Shown: piece after piece, positions 1 through 6,381 of the stretch
Numbering within the stretch: position 1 is the stretch's first letter
Layout of the letters: every line of letters starts with the position of its first letter
From: CAZFLY01 sp964519995
Lineage (GTDB): Bacteria; Planctomycetota; Phycisphaerae; Sedimentisphaerales; Anaerobacaceae
DNA length: 20,414 nucleotides
Assembly (NCBI GenBank): GCA_964519995.1
Contig: CAZFLY010000052.1
Coordinates: forward strand, 1-20,414
Direction of reading: 5' to 3'
Program-made: the position numbers and the translations under genes
The notes under the pieces: generated by a model
What the model saw: the letters and a program-made list of their open reading frames with translations, nothing else
What the model was told of the DNA's origin: nothing
The model's database searches: none

Positions 1-716
1 TTGACAGCCATATCGAGGTCGGCTTCGCCATCGACGTAAACATGGCAGATGCCGTCAGCGTGGCCAAGAACAGGGACATTTGTATTGTCCATAATGTAAC
101 GAACGAATTCGTTTGAGCCGCGAGGGATAATCAGGTCGATGTATTCATCCAAAGCGAGCATCTCCGCGACATCCTGGCGGGTCTCGAGTAACTGAATCCA
201 TCCTTTAGGGATGCTTGCCTTTTCAGTTGCCCGGGCAATGATATCGGCGAGAATCCGGTTTGTGTTCGCCGCCTCGGAGCCGCCTTTTAGCAATACAGCG
301 TTGCCGCTTTTAAGGCAAAGCGTCGAAATCTGCACCAGGGCGTCGGGCCGGGATTCAAAAACCACGCCAATTACACCGATGGGGCAGGTGACCTTATAAA
401 GCTCAAGTCCCTTGTTGAGTTCGATGGCACTGAGCGTTTTTCCAACAGGGTCTTCGAGTTTGATAAGACTGTCGATACCCTCGCACACATCTGCTATTTT
501 ATTCTGATCGAATTTAAGGCGTTTCAGCAGCGGAGCAGCGAGTTTGTTCTTCTCGGCTTCAGCAAGGTCCTTATTATTGGCGGCGATAATTTCGGCGCTA
601 TGCTGCTTCAGGGCCTGTGCAATGTCTGCCAGAGCTGTGTTTTTCACCTCTGTACTGAGGACCGCCAATTGGATTGAAGCTGCCTTGGCATTTGAGGCAC
701 TTTTAGCTATAGTCAT
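1..716 (-). CDS. proA: Gamma-glutamyl phosphate reductase, 3'-truncated by the window edge
   Basis: ProA reduces gamma-glutamyl phosphate to glutamate-5-semialdehyde with NADPH, the second step of proline synthesis, in the cytosol. I translated the minus strand by hand: 238 codons are present out of about 420 usual for the family, so the C-terminal part is outside the window. Family signatures seen are GVIGVVFESRPDALVQIS with LKSGNAVLLKGGSEA about residues 105-145, IDLIIPRGSNEFV near 195, and GHADGICHVYVD near 220. The catalytic cysteine region lies beyond the edge or just at it. The start is ATG at 714-716, preceded by a weak GGTGA. It is transcribed away from the tRNA-Gly gene, and the shared gap holds a plausible minus-strand promoter (TTGATT-17-TAAAAT). 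Nothing in the visible part looks broken. Confidence 0.96.
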   Translation of the reverse strand, partial: MTIAKSASNAKAASIQLAVLSTEVKNTALADIAQALKQHSAEIIAANNKDLAEAEKNKLAAPLLKRLKFDQNKIADVCEGIDSLIKLEDPVGKTLSAIELNKGLELYKVTCPIGVIGVVFESRPDALVQISTLCLKSGNAVLLKGGSEAANTNRILADIIARATEKASIPKGWIQLLETRQDVAEMLALDEYIDLIIPRGSNEFVRYIMDNTNVPVLGHADGICHVYVDGEADLDMAV

Positions 717-740
717 TTCGATTCACCATTAACATTTTAC

Positions 741-789
741 TATTGACTATTTAGGGTTTGATTTTAGATAATCAATAGTCAATAATCAA
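741..789. promoter_or_regulatory. Compact divergent promoter built on an AT-rich inverted repeat
   Basis: The arms TATTGACTATT (741-751) and AATAGTCAATA (774-784) are perfect inverted copies. On the plus strand TTGACT (743-748) lies 18 bases before GATAAT (767-772), suiting transcription of the tRNA at 804. On the minus strand TTGATT (complement of 784-789) lies 17 bases before TAAAAT (complement of 761-766), suiting proA. Promoter calls are by match to the sigma-70 consensus only. Confidence 0.5.
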
Positions 790-803
790 TAATCAATTGG
801 TTT

Positions 804-874
804 GCGGGTGTAGCTTAGTGGTAAAGCTCCAGCCTTCCAAGCTGGTTACGCGGGTTCGATTCCCGCCACCCGCT
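804..874 (+). tRNA. tRNA-Gly (anticodon TCC)
   Basis: The cloverleaf can be folded by eye. The acceptor GCGGGTG (804-810) pairs with CACCCGC (867-873) with T874 as discriminator. The anticodon arm is CCAGC-CTTCCAA-GCTGG, giving anticodon TCC. The T arm is GCGGG-TTCGATT-CCCGC (850-866). CCA is not encoded and must be added afterwards. It decodes GGA and GGG (and other glycine codons by wobble). A sigma-70-like promoter lies about 30 bases upstream. Confidence 0.97.
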
Positions 875-1281
875 CTTGCTACGACATGCTCCGCCATGAC
901 GAGTTTGGATACGAGCGGGATAAATTAAGGGTACAAGAGCACGAATTCATGCCAAGTGGGGGACATGCTTTTAGGTAAAGAAAGCATATTCTCATTGCAG
1001 TTTCATGGATGGTGGTGATGGGCGAATTTTTGGGGCTCAGTACGGAAAGGTGATAATAAAGGGGATATGGTGATTGTCTCATTATTTACACTATATGGCC
1101 TGAAAGCAACGGGCTTGTTTGAGCATGGTTTTAGGATTGGATTAGGAGTGTCAGTGTAAACTTTACAGGTGTACTGTGAAAAACCAGCACCGGCGTAAAA
1201 AAAACTTGTAGGTCCGAAATATCAACACCAATCGTCTAAGCACTTTGGCTGGCTGAAATTAGCTCGTCTGTATAACCGTCC
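875..1281. other. Non-coding stretch between tRNA-Gly and the mraZ promoter region
   Basis: I find no open frame with both a ribosome binding site and protein-like composition here. A 67-codon minus-strand frame (879-1082) looks like chance. A run GTGGGGG near 956-961 and a poly-A run near 1199 are the only local oddities. A perfect TATAAT at 1282-1287, with a poor TTAGCT 17 bases upstream, could be an extra distal promoter for mraZ. Confidence 0.4.
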
Positions 1282-1326
1282 TATAATAAAACATAACTAA
1301 AAACTGGAAAAAATAGATTTTGTTTG

Positions 1327-1354
1327 TTGACTGAGTGGGAGGAAGTGGTAATAT
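1327..1354 (+). promoter_or_regulatory. Probable sigma-70 promoter for mraZ
   Basis: TTGACT (1327-1332) and TAATAT (1349-1354) are separated by 16 bases. Transcription would begin near 1361, leaving a leader of about 30 bases before the mraZ ATG at 1390. This supports the ATG over the upstream TTG and GTG codons in the same frame, since those would lie in or before the promoter. Confidence 0.55.
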
Positions 1355-1381
1355 TTCCCATTGATATCAAGGCAAGTGGGA
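1336..1381 (+). promoter_or_regulatory. Possible MraZ autoregulatory boxes
   Basis: MraZ proteins are known to repress their own cluster by binding TGGGN-type repeats spaced by about five bases. Here TGGGA (1336-1340) is followed after five bases by TGGTA (1346-1350), inside the promoter spacer. A further TGGGA (1377-1381) is followed after four bases by a diverged TGCCA (1386-1390). The match is imperfect and seen by eye only. Confidence 0.3.
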
Positions 1382-1389
1382 CAAGTGCC

Positions 1390-1863
1390 ATGCTTTTATT
1401 AACAGGCGAATACCAGCACGTGGTGGATAACAAGGGTCGAGTTCTTGTTTCGAATAAGCTGCGAACGCAAATAGACGTGGATGAGCACGGCAGCAACTTC
1501 TATCTTGTCCTCGGCGCAAATGGCATTCTATGTTTGTACCCTGAGAAGTACTTCGAGCAAATAGTGCATTCGATTGCACCTGGTACAACTGCCCCTGATG
1601 AGACTGTGGCTTTTGAGCGAATGAGCTTTGCCTTGGCCAGCAAGGTAGAGTTGGACACCCAGGGTCGGCTGCTTTTGAACGAAAGGTTGCGTAAAAGAGC
1701 AGGCCTGAAGGACCACGTCACCCTCGTGGGTGTCAGAGACCATATAGAATTGTGGAACGACGAGGACTGGGAGCAGTATCTCGCAGACCATATGGCCCAG
1801 TATCAGGCGCAGATGTCACAAGCCCGCCAAGTTGTTTTGCAGAAACAGAATAGGGAATTGTAG
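1390..1863 (+). CDS. mraZ: MraZ, AbrB-fold transcriptional regulator of the division cluster
   Basis: MraZ is a DNA-binding protein at the head of the division and cell wall cluster, forming ring-like oligomers and repressing its own operon. The 157-residue product carries the two family half-repeats. The first is GEYQHVVDNKGRVLVSNKLR about residues 6-25. The second is ELDTQGRLLLNERLRKRAGL about residues 79-98. Usual length is about 145-150. I start it at ATG 1390 because the family begins close to the GEYQH motif and because a promoter lies in the upstream extension (an in-frame TTG at 1324 would add 22 residues). The Shine-Dalgarno is weak. The C-terminal tail is Gln-rich. A small gene and rsmH follow on the same strand, the standard order apart from the insertion. 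Confidence 0.93.
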   Translation: MLLLTGEYQHVVDNKGRVLVSNKLRTQIDVDEHGSNFYLVLGANGILCLYPEKYFEQIVHSIAPGTTAPDETVAFERMSFALASKVELDTQGRLLLNERLRKRAGLKDHVTLVGVRDHIELWNDEDWEQYLADHMAQYQAQMSQARQVVLQKQNREL

Positions 1864-1882
1864 CTTTTGAGATGGAGGCAGA

Positions 1883-2092
1883 ATGATTGCGGTTGAATTA
1901 GATCATTTTCATATTGTAAGTGAGAGCCTCGCTGGTCTAAGGGAACCTGATGAGCAGGCCCAAGCTTCGCTGGCAGTTCTCAGCGAACGTCTGGAGCGGT
2001 TGAAAAAAGCCGGTGGCGCATTTTCCAGCGTTGCTTTTTCACCTTACGTTGAAAAACTCGAGAGCCGAGCCAGCACAATAGGGACGGGCTGA
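1883..2092 (+). CDS. Small uncharacterised protein between mraZ and rsmH (69 aa)
   Basis: I do not recognise this gene. Support for it being real is a strong GGAGG four bases before the ATG, a start only 19 bases after the mraZ stop, and bacterial-looking codon use. The product is predicted soluble, with a charged helix about residues 18-45 (REPDEQ...LSERLERLKKAG) and no membrane segment or cysteine. It stops at 2090-2092, leaving 78 bases before rsmH. Position alone suggests co-transcription with mraZ and rsmH. It could be a lineage-specific small protein, or the intact start of a gene that has lost its 3' part, because the following 78 bases are not obviously regulatory. Confidence 0.55.
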   Translation: MIAVELDHFHIVSESLAGLREPDEQAQASLAVLSERLERLKKAGGAFSSVAFSPYVEKLESRASTIGTG

Positions 2093-2170
2093 AGTACTTC
2101 TGCGTTTATCTTGGCTGCGTAGCCAGGTGAAAATGGTATCAGCGTAGATCGCGATATTGTATGTGCCGAT

Positions 2171-3082
2171 GTGGAGGCAGATGCGATAAAAATAGAGCAT
2201 ATTCCGGTTCTTTCGGAAGCATTAGCCGAACAGATAACGTTACCGCCGGATGGGGTGATGGTCGATACGACCATAGGACATGGAGGTCACAGTTATCTGT
2301 TCGGCAAAAATTTGGGCACTAAGGCGGTTTTGATTGGCCTTGATGTTGATAAAAATGCAATCCGAGCGGCCCAAAGTAGACTCAAAGACCTTACCTGCAA
2401 GGTTATCCTGTTACACTCGAACTTTTCACAAATAGCTGAGCGAGTCCACGAGCAGGGCATCGATAAGGTTGATTTCATACTGGCAGATTTGGGCTTGTGC
2501 TCCGCTCAGTTGGCCGATGCGCAATTTGGCCTCAGTTTTCAGGCAGATATGCCTCTTGATATGAGAATTGACAAAAGATTAAAGACCACTGCCGCCGATA
2601 TAGTTAATAAGACAGACGGAAAATCGTTGGCTGATTTGATCTATAAGTTCGGTCAGGAAAGAGCATCGCGTCGAATTGCTCGGCTCATCGTACAACAGCG
2701 TAAAATCGAGTCCATAACGACAACCGGACAATTGGCATCGATGGTCTGCAGGGCACTGAGACAGCCAAGACAGAAACGAAGGTTAAGGATACATCCGGCG
2801 ACAAGGACTTTTCAGGCCCTAAGGATAGCTGTCAACGACGAGTTGGAAAACCTGAAGCAGTTGCTTGTTTCAGTACCAGGGCTGCTTAAAAAAGGCGGCC
2901 ATATAGCGGTTATTAGTTTTCATAGTCTGGAAGACCGATTGGTCAAAATCAATTTCAAGTTCAACGAAGACCAGGGCATATATAAGATTGCAACAAAAAA
3001 GCCGATTGTGCCAACACGCGGCGAAATTATGAAAAACCCTCGGGCAAGAAGCGCGAAATTGAGAATAGCGCAAAAACAATAA
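2171..3082 (+). CDS. rsmH: 16S rRNA (cytosine1402-N4)-methyltransferase RsmH (MraW)
   Basis: RsmH transfers a methyl group from S-adenosylmethionine to N4 of C1402 in the 16S rRNA decoding centre. The family track is clear over 303 residues. HIPVLSEAL is near the N-terminus. The methyl donor loop is VDTTIGHGGHS about residues 31-41 (usually DGTLGGGGHS) and is followed by IGLDVDKNAI. The catalytic stretch FILADLGLCSAQL is followed by MPLDMRID. Later come IHPATRTFQALRIAVNDEL, AVISFHSLEDRLVK, and NPRARSAKLR near the end. The start is uncertain: GTG at 2171 has no Shine-Dalgarno upstream, while GGAGG at 2173-2177 lies inside the coding frame. An ATG at 2181 is out of frame and stops after two codons. 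It follows mraZ and the small gene, as in most division clusters. Confidence 0.95.
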   Translation: MEADAIKIEHIPVLSEALAEQITLPPDGVMVDTTIGHGGHSYLFGKNLGTKAVLIGLDVDKNAIRAAQSRLKDLTCKVILLHSNFSQIAERVHEQGIDKVDFILADLGLCSAQLADAQFGLSFQADMPLDMRIDKRLKTTAADIVNKTDGKSLADLIYKFGQERASRRIARLIVQQRKIESITTTGQLASMVCRALRQPRQKRRLRIHPATRTFQALRIAVNDELENLKQLLVSVPGLLKKGGHIAVISFHSLEDRLVKINFKFNEDQGIYKIATKKPIVPTRGEIMKNPRARSAKLRIAQKQ

Positions 3083-3095
3083 TTTCGTAGTGGGT

Positions 3096-3158
3096 CCCCT
3101 CGACTGTGTTCGGGGCAGGCGTGAGTATTGAGTGTTGCGTAAAAGCCTAACGCAATAC
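3096..3158. repeat. Two short palindromes between rsmH and the LysM gene
   Basis: The first can fold as CCC-CGA against TCG-GGG (3097-3115, one bulged T). The second pairs TTGCGT (3135-3140) with ACGCAA (3150-3155), flanked by GTATTG (3125-3130) and CAATAC (3153-3158). The ACGCAATACGC word recurs at the ftsI stop and upstream of mreC in this window, so it looks like a dispersed element rather than a terminator. There is no T-run. Confidence 0.5.
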
Positions 3159-3181
3159 GCAGAAGAAAATGGAGTTACCTT

Positions 3182-4003
3182 ATGACATCTGATGCGAAGA
3201 TTGGGTTGCTTCTGGGTTTGGTTTTCATATTCATAATTGCATTTATAATTAATGGACTTCCAAATTTTCGAAATGAAGCTAACAGTAACGAGTTGACCAC
3301 AAATATGGTCAGCTTAGAAGATCGTTCGTTAGGTATTGCGACCAGGGAGCGCAAAGCGGAGGAATCCCTCAGTTGGACGGAACTTCTTGAGGGAAGTGCG
3401 CTCGATCTTAATGATCGCCGGCCAACGGGGGAAAAGAGCGAGGGTATTCGCTCTGTGCTTGCCCTTCCCGGTACTGATTTAGCCAGCAAGGGTACGACGG
3501 AAACAGCTCTTAAAACCGATACGGGATCTTCCATGCCGGCTGCCCCGCGTATCTATATCATAAGGGCAGGTGATAATCTGGCTGCCATAGCTCAAAAATG
3601 TTACGGTCCTGTGGAAGGTAACAAACGGATAAATATAAGCAGGATATTTCAGGCGAATCGCGACCAAATTAGATCTGCCGATGAGGTTTACGTCGGGCAG
3701 AAACTCCTAATACCATCTCTGTCAACATTAATGCCCGACAGAGACGACACTGCGGATGCGATACCCGACACAGTGTTTGAGAAGGTTAAATCCGTTGGCA
3801 GAAGACATCTTTCGACCCGTGAAACGCGGACAAAACAGAGTAAATGGTATACTGTACGCGAGGGTGACAGCTTGTGGAAGATTGCCGCGAATCAACTTGG
3901 AAACGGCACTCGTTATATGGAGATATCCAAGCTGAATATTGATATTCTGGACGATGAGGACGATCTTGCCGTTGGCATGCGACTCAGGATGCCTATCCAG
4001 TGA
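3182..4003 (+). CDS. Membrane-anchored protein with two LysM domains
   Basis: LysM domains bind the glycan chains of peptidoglycan. The 273-residue product has one N-terminal membrane segment (about residues 7-24, signal-anchor type, no lipobox cysteine). A low-complexity acidic and polar linker runs to about 120. LysM 1 is about 124-179 (IYIIRAGDNLAAIAQKCYG to VGQKLLIPSL). LysM 2 is about 221-271 (KWYTVREGDSLWKIAANQLG to VGMRLRMPIQ). No hydrolase or amidase domain is present, so it probably anchors or senses wall material in the periplasm. The start ATG has GGAG about seven bases upstream. It lies between rsmH and an ftsL-like gene, where most clusters have ftsL directly after rsmH, so a role in septal wall synthesis is inferred. 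Confidence 0.88.
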   Translation: MTSDAKIGLLLGLVFIFIIAFIINGLPNFRNEANSNELTTNMVSLEDRSLGIATRERKAEESLSWTELLEGSALDLNDRRPTGEKSEGIRSVLALPGTDLASKGTTETALKTDTGSSMPAAPRIYIIRAGDNLAAIAQKCYGPVEGNKRINISRIFQANRDQIRSADEVYVGQKLLIPSLSTLMPDRDDTADAIPDTVFEKVKSVGRRHLSTRETRTKQSKWYTVREGDSLWKIAANQLGNGTRYMEISKLNIDILDDEDDLAVGMRLRMPIQ

Positions 4004-4050
4004 CGGCGTGTGTCTAACTTTCAGTATCAGCGCATTTGCTATATTAACCA

Positions 4051-4263
4051 ATGGGGTCTCGATTTATTTTTGTTATTTTTTTTCTTACGACTGCTTTGAT
4101 TTTGGCTGTTTGGTTGCGCAGTGCAAACAATCGAATATTTCATGATCTCCGCAGATGCGAGACCGAGCGAAAGCAGTTGGAGCAGCAGCTTTGGCAAAAA
4201 CAATTACGGCTGGAAAGTTTAATCAATCCTGCAACCATTTCTGAGCGTCTTGGTCGCTCGTGA
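4051..4263 (+). CDS. ftsL: FtsL-like bitopic division protein (70 aa)
   Basis: FtsL proteins are short single-pass proteins that join FtsQ/DivIC-type partners and help activate the FtsW-FtsI septal synthase. This product is 70 residues long, with a membrane segment about 4-21 (FIFVIFFLTTALILAVWL). A charged heptad-like stretch (RRCETERKQLEQQLWQKQLRLE) follows about 33-54, and a short tail with INPATISERLG resembles the FtsL end region. Sequence identity in this family is always poor, so the call rests on size, topology and the slot directly before ftsI. No clear Shine-Dalgarno precedes the ATG. It is shorter than the roughly 90-120 residues common elsewhere, with a truncated coiled coil. Confidence 0.65.
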   Translation: MGSRFIFVIFFLTTALILAVWLRSANNRIFHDLRRCETERKQLEQQLWQKQLRLESLINPATISERLGRS

Positions 4264-4297
4264 CATCTGTAGTGTGCATTGAGGCGAGAGTTACAAA

Positions 4298-6049
4298 ATG
4301 CGAGATGCGAAGACTATGTACGGTAGAAGCTTTCGTCTTACTATTATTTACTTTGTGCTTTTAATTGGTTCATTTCTGGCTCTAGCAGCGAGATGCTTCT
4401 ATTTACAGCATTTCAAGGCCGACCATTACATTAAAGAATGTCTTAGGCAACAGCAATTCTACAGCTTTTTGGAGCCTCAACGAGGTGTGGTCTTGGATTC
4501 TTGCGGAAGAGTGCTGGCGGCAAGTAACAGAATCCGAACTGTTTTTGCCGAACCAAGAATCATAAAGGAGCCTAAGAACACTTCCAATAAGCTCGCTCCA
4601 ATTGTTGATATGGGTGCGCATGAAATCTGCAAACTTATTATTGAAAGTAAGAATCCAGGTTATGTGAAGATTAAGGCCGATGTCACATCCGAGCAGGCTT
4701 GTGCTGCCGGCAAAATCCACGGCGTAGGCGTCCGGTATGACTGGGTGAGATATTATCCGATGGGACGGCTTACTTCGCATGCGGTTGGTTTTACCAGCAC
4801 AGACAATCATGGCTTAGGTGGTATTGAGTTTCAATACTGCAAAGATCTGTGCGGTTTGCCTGCAAAGAATGTATTCCTTGCTGATGTTCGTCGTCGGCCG
4901 ATCCGTCCTATTCGTGAATCGATACACGAATCATCAGCCACAAATCACGGGCCGCGAGATGGGTGCGGGATCATTTTGACCCTTGATGCCGCCATTCAGC
5001 AGTTTGCACGAGCCGAGCTAATTAAGCAATATGAAAGTTACGAGGCCGAATCGGCCTTGGCGGTTGTGGCCAACCCAAAGACAGGAGCGATTCTCGCTAT
5101 GGTATCACTGCCGGATTTTGAGCCTGCCGAAGCCAGATTTGCCGATGCCAACAGTCTCTGTAACCGGGTCATAGGCGAGCAGTATGAGCCGGGCAGTATT
5201 ATAAAGCCAATTGTGGCTGCGATTGCACTTGATGCTGGCGTTGTGAACGAGCAGGAAAAAATATTCTGCGAGCACGGCAGCTACTCAGGCAGGGGCTTCG
5301 GGCGAATTGGCGAATACCGTCAAGGCTTTGGTGACTTGACAATGCGCGAGATTCTGGTCCATTCCAGCAATATAGGCATGGCTAAGATCGGTCAAAGGCT
5401 CGGCAAAGAAAAACTCTACGAGGGACTAGAACTTTTTGGTTTCGGAAAAAAAATAGATATTGAGTTGCCCGGTGAGGCTCAGGGATTGTTGAGACCCCCC
5501 GGCCAGTGGACGGGTTATAGTGAAACACGGATACCTTTTGGCCAGGAAATTTCTGTGACTGCCATTCAATTATTGCAGGCATTTTGCATACTGGCGAATA
5601 ACGGTCGTCTGGTTCATCTATATCTTGTCAAGGCAAAGGTTAGTGCTGACGGCTCAATTGTCGACGCAAGGCCCCCAAAGCCGGGAATCGGATATGTCGT
5701 TAGGCCGGAGGTTGCTAAATTGCTAATCGCCGAAGCTTTGACCGGCGTTATCAATGAAGGAACGGGGACGAAAGCCCGTTTGGATAAATGGCAGGTTTTC
5801 GGTAAAAGTGGTACTGCTCAATTAGCTGGAACTGATGGCAAAGGCTATGAAGAGGGTGCTTATGTGGCATCCTTTATGGCTGGTGCACCGGCTGGTGACC
5901 CTCAGGTGATAGTCTTAGTATCGATTCGCAGGCCTAACGTAAAGCTCGGCAAAGGTTATACCGGCGGTGTTGTCGCTGCTCCGGTAGCTGCGGTGATACT
6001 GGAAAAAACGCTTAACTATCTCGAACGAAATACGCAACACGCAATATGA
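4298..6049 (+). CDS. ftsI: Septal peptidoglycan transpeptidase, class B PBP (FtsI/PBP3 type)
   Basis: This DD-transpeptidase cross-links septal peptidoglycan with FtsW and the FtsQLB-type partners. It has 583 residues, usual for the family. There is one N-terminal membrane segment about 13-31, then the PBP dimer domain containing RGVVLDSCGRVLA (62-74) and GLGGIEFQY (172-180). The transpeptidase domain runs from about 225. The catalytic motifs are intact: S300-I-I-K303 (EPGSIIKP), S356-S-N358 (HSSNIG) and K503-S-G-T506. No PASTA domain is present. The start ATG 4298 has GAGAG seven bases upstream. A second in-frame ATG is six codons later. The final codons (NTQHAI) and stop fall in an ACGCAACACGCAAT-like repeat, so the extreme C-terminus may be repeat-derived. 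Downstream mur genes expected after ftsI are missing. Confidence 0.95.
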   Translation: MRDAKTMYGRSFRLTIIYFVLLIGSFLALAARCFYLQHFKADHYIKECLRQQQFYSFLEPQRGVVLDSCGRVLAASNRIRTVFAEPRIIKEPKNTSNKLAPIVDMGAHEICKLIIESKNPGYVKIKADVTSEQACAAGKIHGVGVRYDWVRYYPMGRLTSHAVGFTSTDNHGLGGIEFQYCKDLCGLPAKNVFLADVRRRPIRPIRESIHESSATNHGPRDGCGIILTLDAAIQQFARAELIKQYESYEAESALAVVANPKTGAILAMVSLPDFEPAEARFADANSLCNRVIGEQYEPGSIIKPIVAAIALDAGVVNEQEKIFCEHGSYSGRGFGRIGEYRQGFGDLTMREILVHSSNIGMAKIGQRLGKEKLYEGLELFGFGKKIDIELPGEAQGLLRPPGQWTGYSETRIPFGQEISVTAIQLLQAFCILANNGRLVHLYLVKAKVSADGSIVDARPPKPGIGYVVRPEVAKLLIAEALTGVINEGTGTKARLDKWQVFGKSGTAQLAGTDGKGYEEGAYVASFMAGAPAGDPQVIVLVSIRRPNVKLGKGYTGGVVAAPVAAVILEKTLNYLERNTQHAI

Positions 6050-6138
6050 TATACCAAGCAATAGCCGAAATAATCTATGCTGTTGCGGAGGAAAGAAATC
6101 CTGGTCTTGTTTATCCTCTGATTTATCCATGGCTATGA
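6046..6138 (+). CDS. Possible 30-codon micro-ORF overlapping the ftsI stop
   Basis: An ATG overlaps the ftsI stop as ATGA and opens a 30-codon frame, MIYQAIAEIIYAVAEERNPG followed by LVYPLIYPWL. The overlap would allow translational coupling. I know no family that matches. It may be chance, or the remnant start of a gene that used to follow ftsI. The only evidence is the ATGA overlap and a hydrophobic, helix-like composition. Confidence 0.15.
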   Translation: MIYQAIAEIIYAVAEERNPGLVYPLIYPWL

Positions 6139-6184
6139 ATTATAGTTTGCCAGTAATCATTTTTCTCTGTAGAAAAAATTATAA

Positions 6185-6348
6185 GTCATTTCGACCGAAG
6201 CGGAGAAATCTATTAAGAAACAGATTCCTCAACTCCGCCCCCGTGCTTTCTTGCTTGCCTCTGCCCCCCATGCTTCCTTCGGAAGAAGGATAGGGGGCAA
6301 GACGAGGCAGGAGGCGAAAGCAGGAAAGGGGTCTCCGCTTGGAATGAC
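6185..6348. repeat. Large nested palindrome between convergent ftsI and mrdA
   Basis: Arms nest from outside inward: GTCATT (6185-6190) with AATGAC (6343-6348); AAGCGGAGA (6198-6206) with TCTCCGCTT (6332-6340); CCCC (6238-6241) with GGGG (6328-6331); GCTTTC (6245-6250) with GAAAGC (6316-6321); GCCTC (6257-6261) with GAGGC (6304-6308); GCCCCC (6263-6268) with GGGGGC (6293-6298); and a tip CTTCC-TTC-GGAAG (6273-6285). It lies exactly where two transcripts meet, so a bidirectional terminator role is plausible, though T-runs are poor. The inner module resembles the repeat at 20124-20192. The stretch 6050-6381 holds no other convincing feature. Confidence 0.7.
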
Positions 6349-6381
6349 GTTGTATGTTTATGCCATATCGAATTTCAAGAT

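Noticed and set aside
953..975. Resemblance between CAAGTGGGGGACATGCTTTTA near 955 and the mraZ start region at 1373-1398
   Set aside because: The shared words are short and interrupted; probably chance rather than a duplication.
879..1082. 67-codon minus-strand frame after tRNA-Gly
   Set aside because: No Shine-Dalgarno, odd Ser/Pro/Cys-rich composition and no neighbour on that strand to pair with.
1324..1389. Longer mraZ starting at TTG
   Set aside because: It would lie across the predicted promoter, and the family begins near GEYQH.
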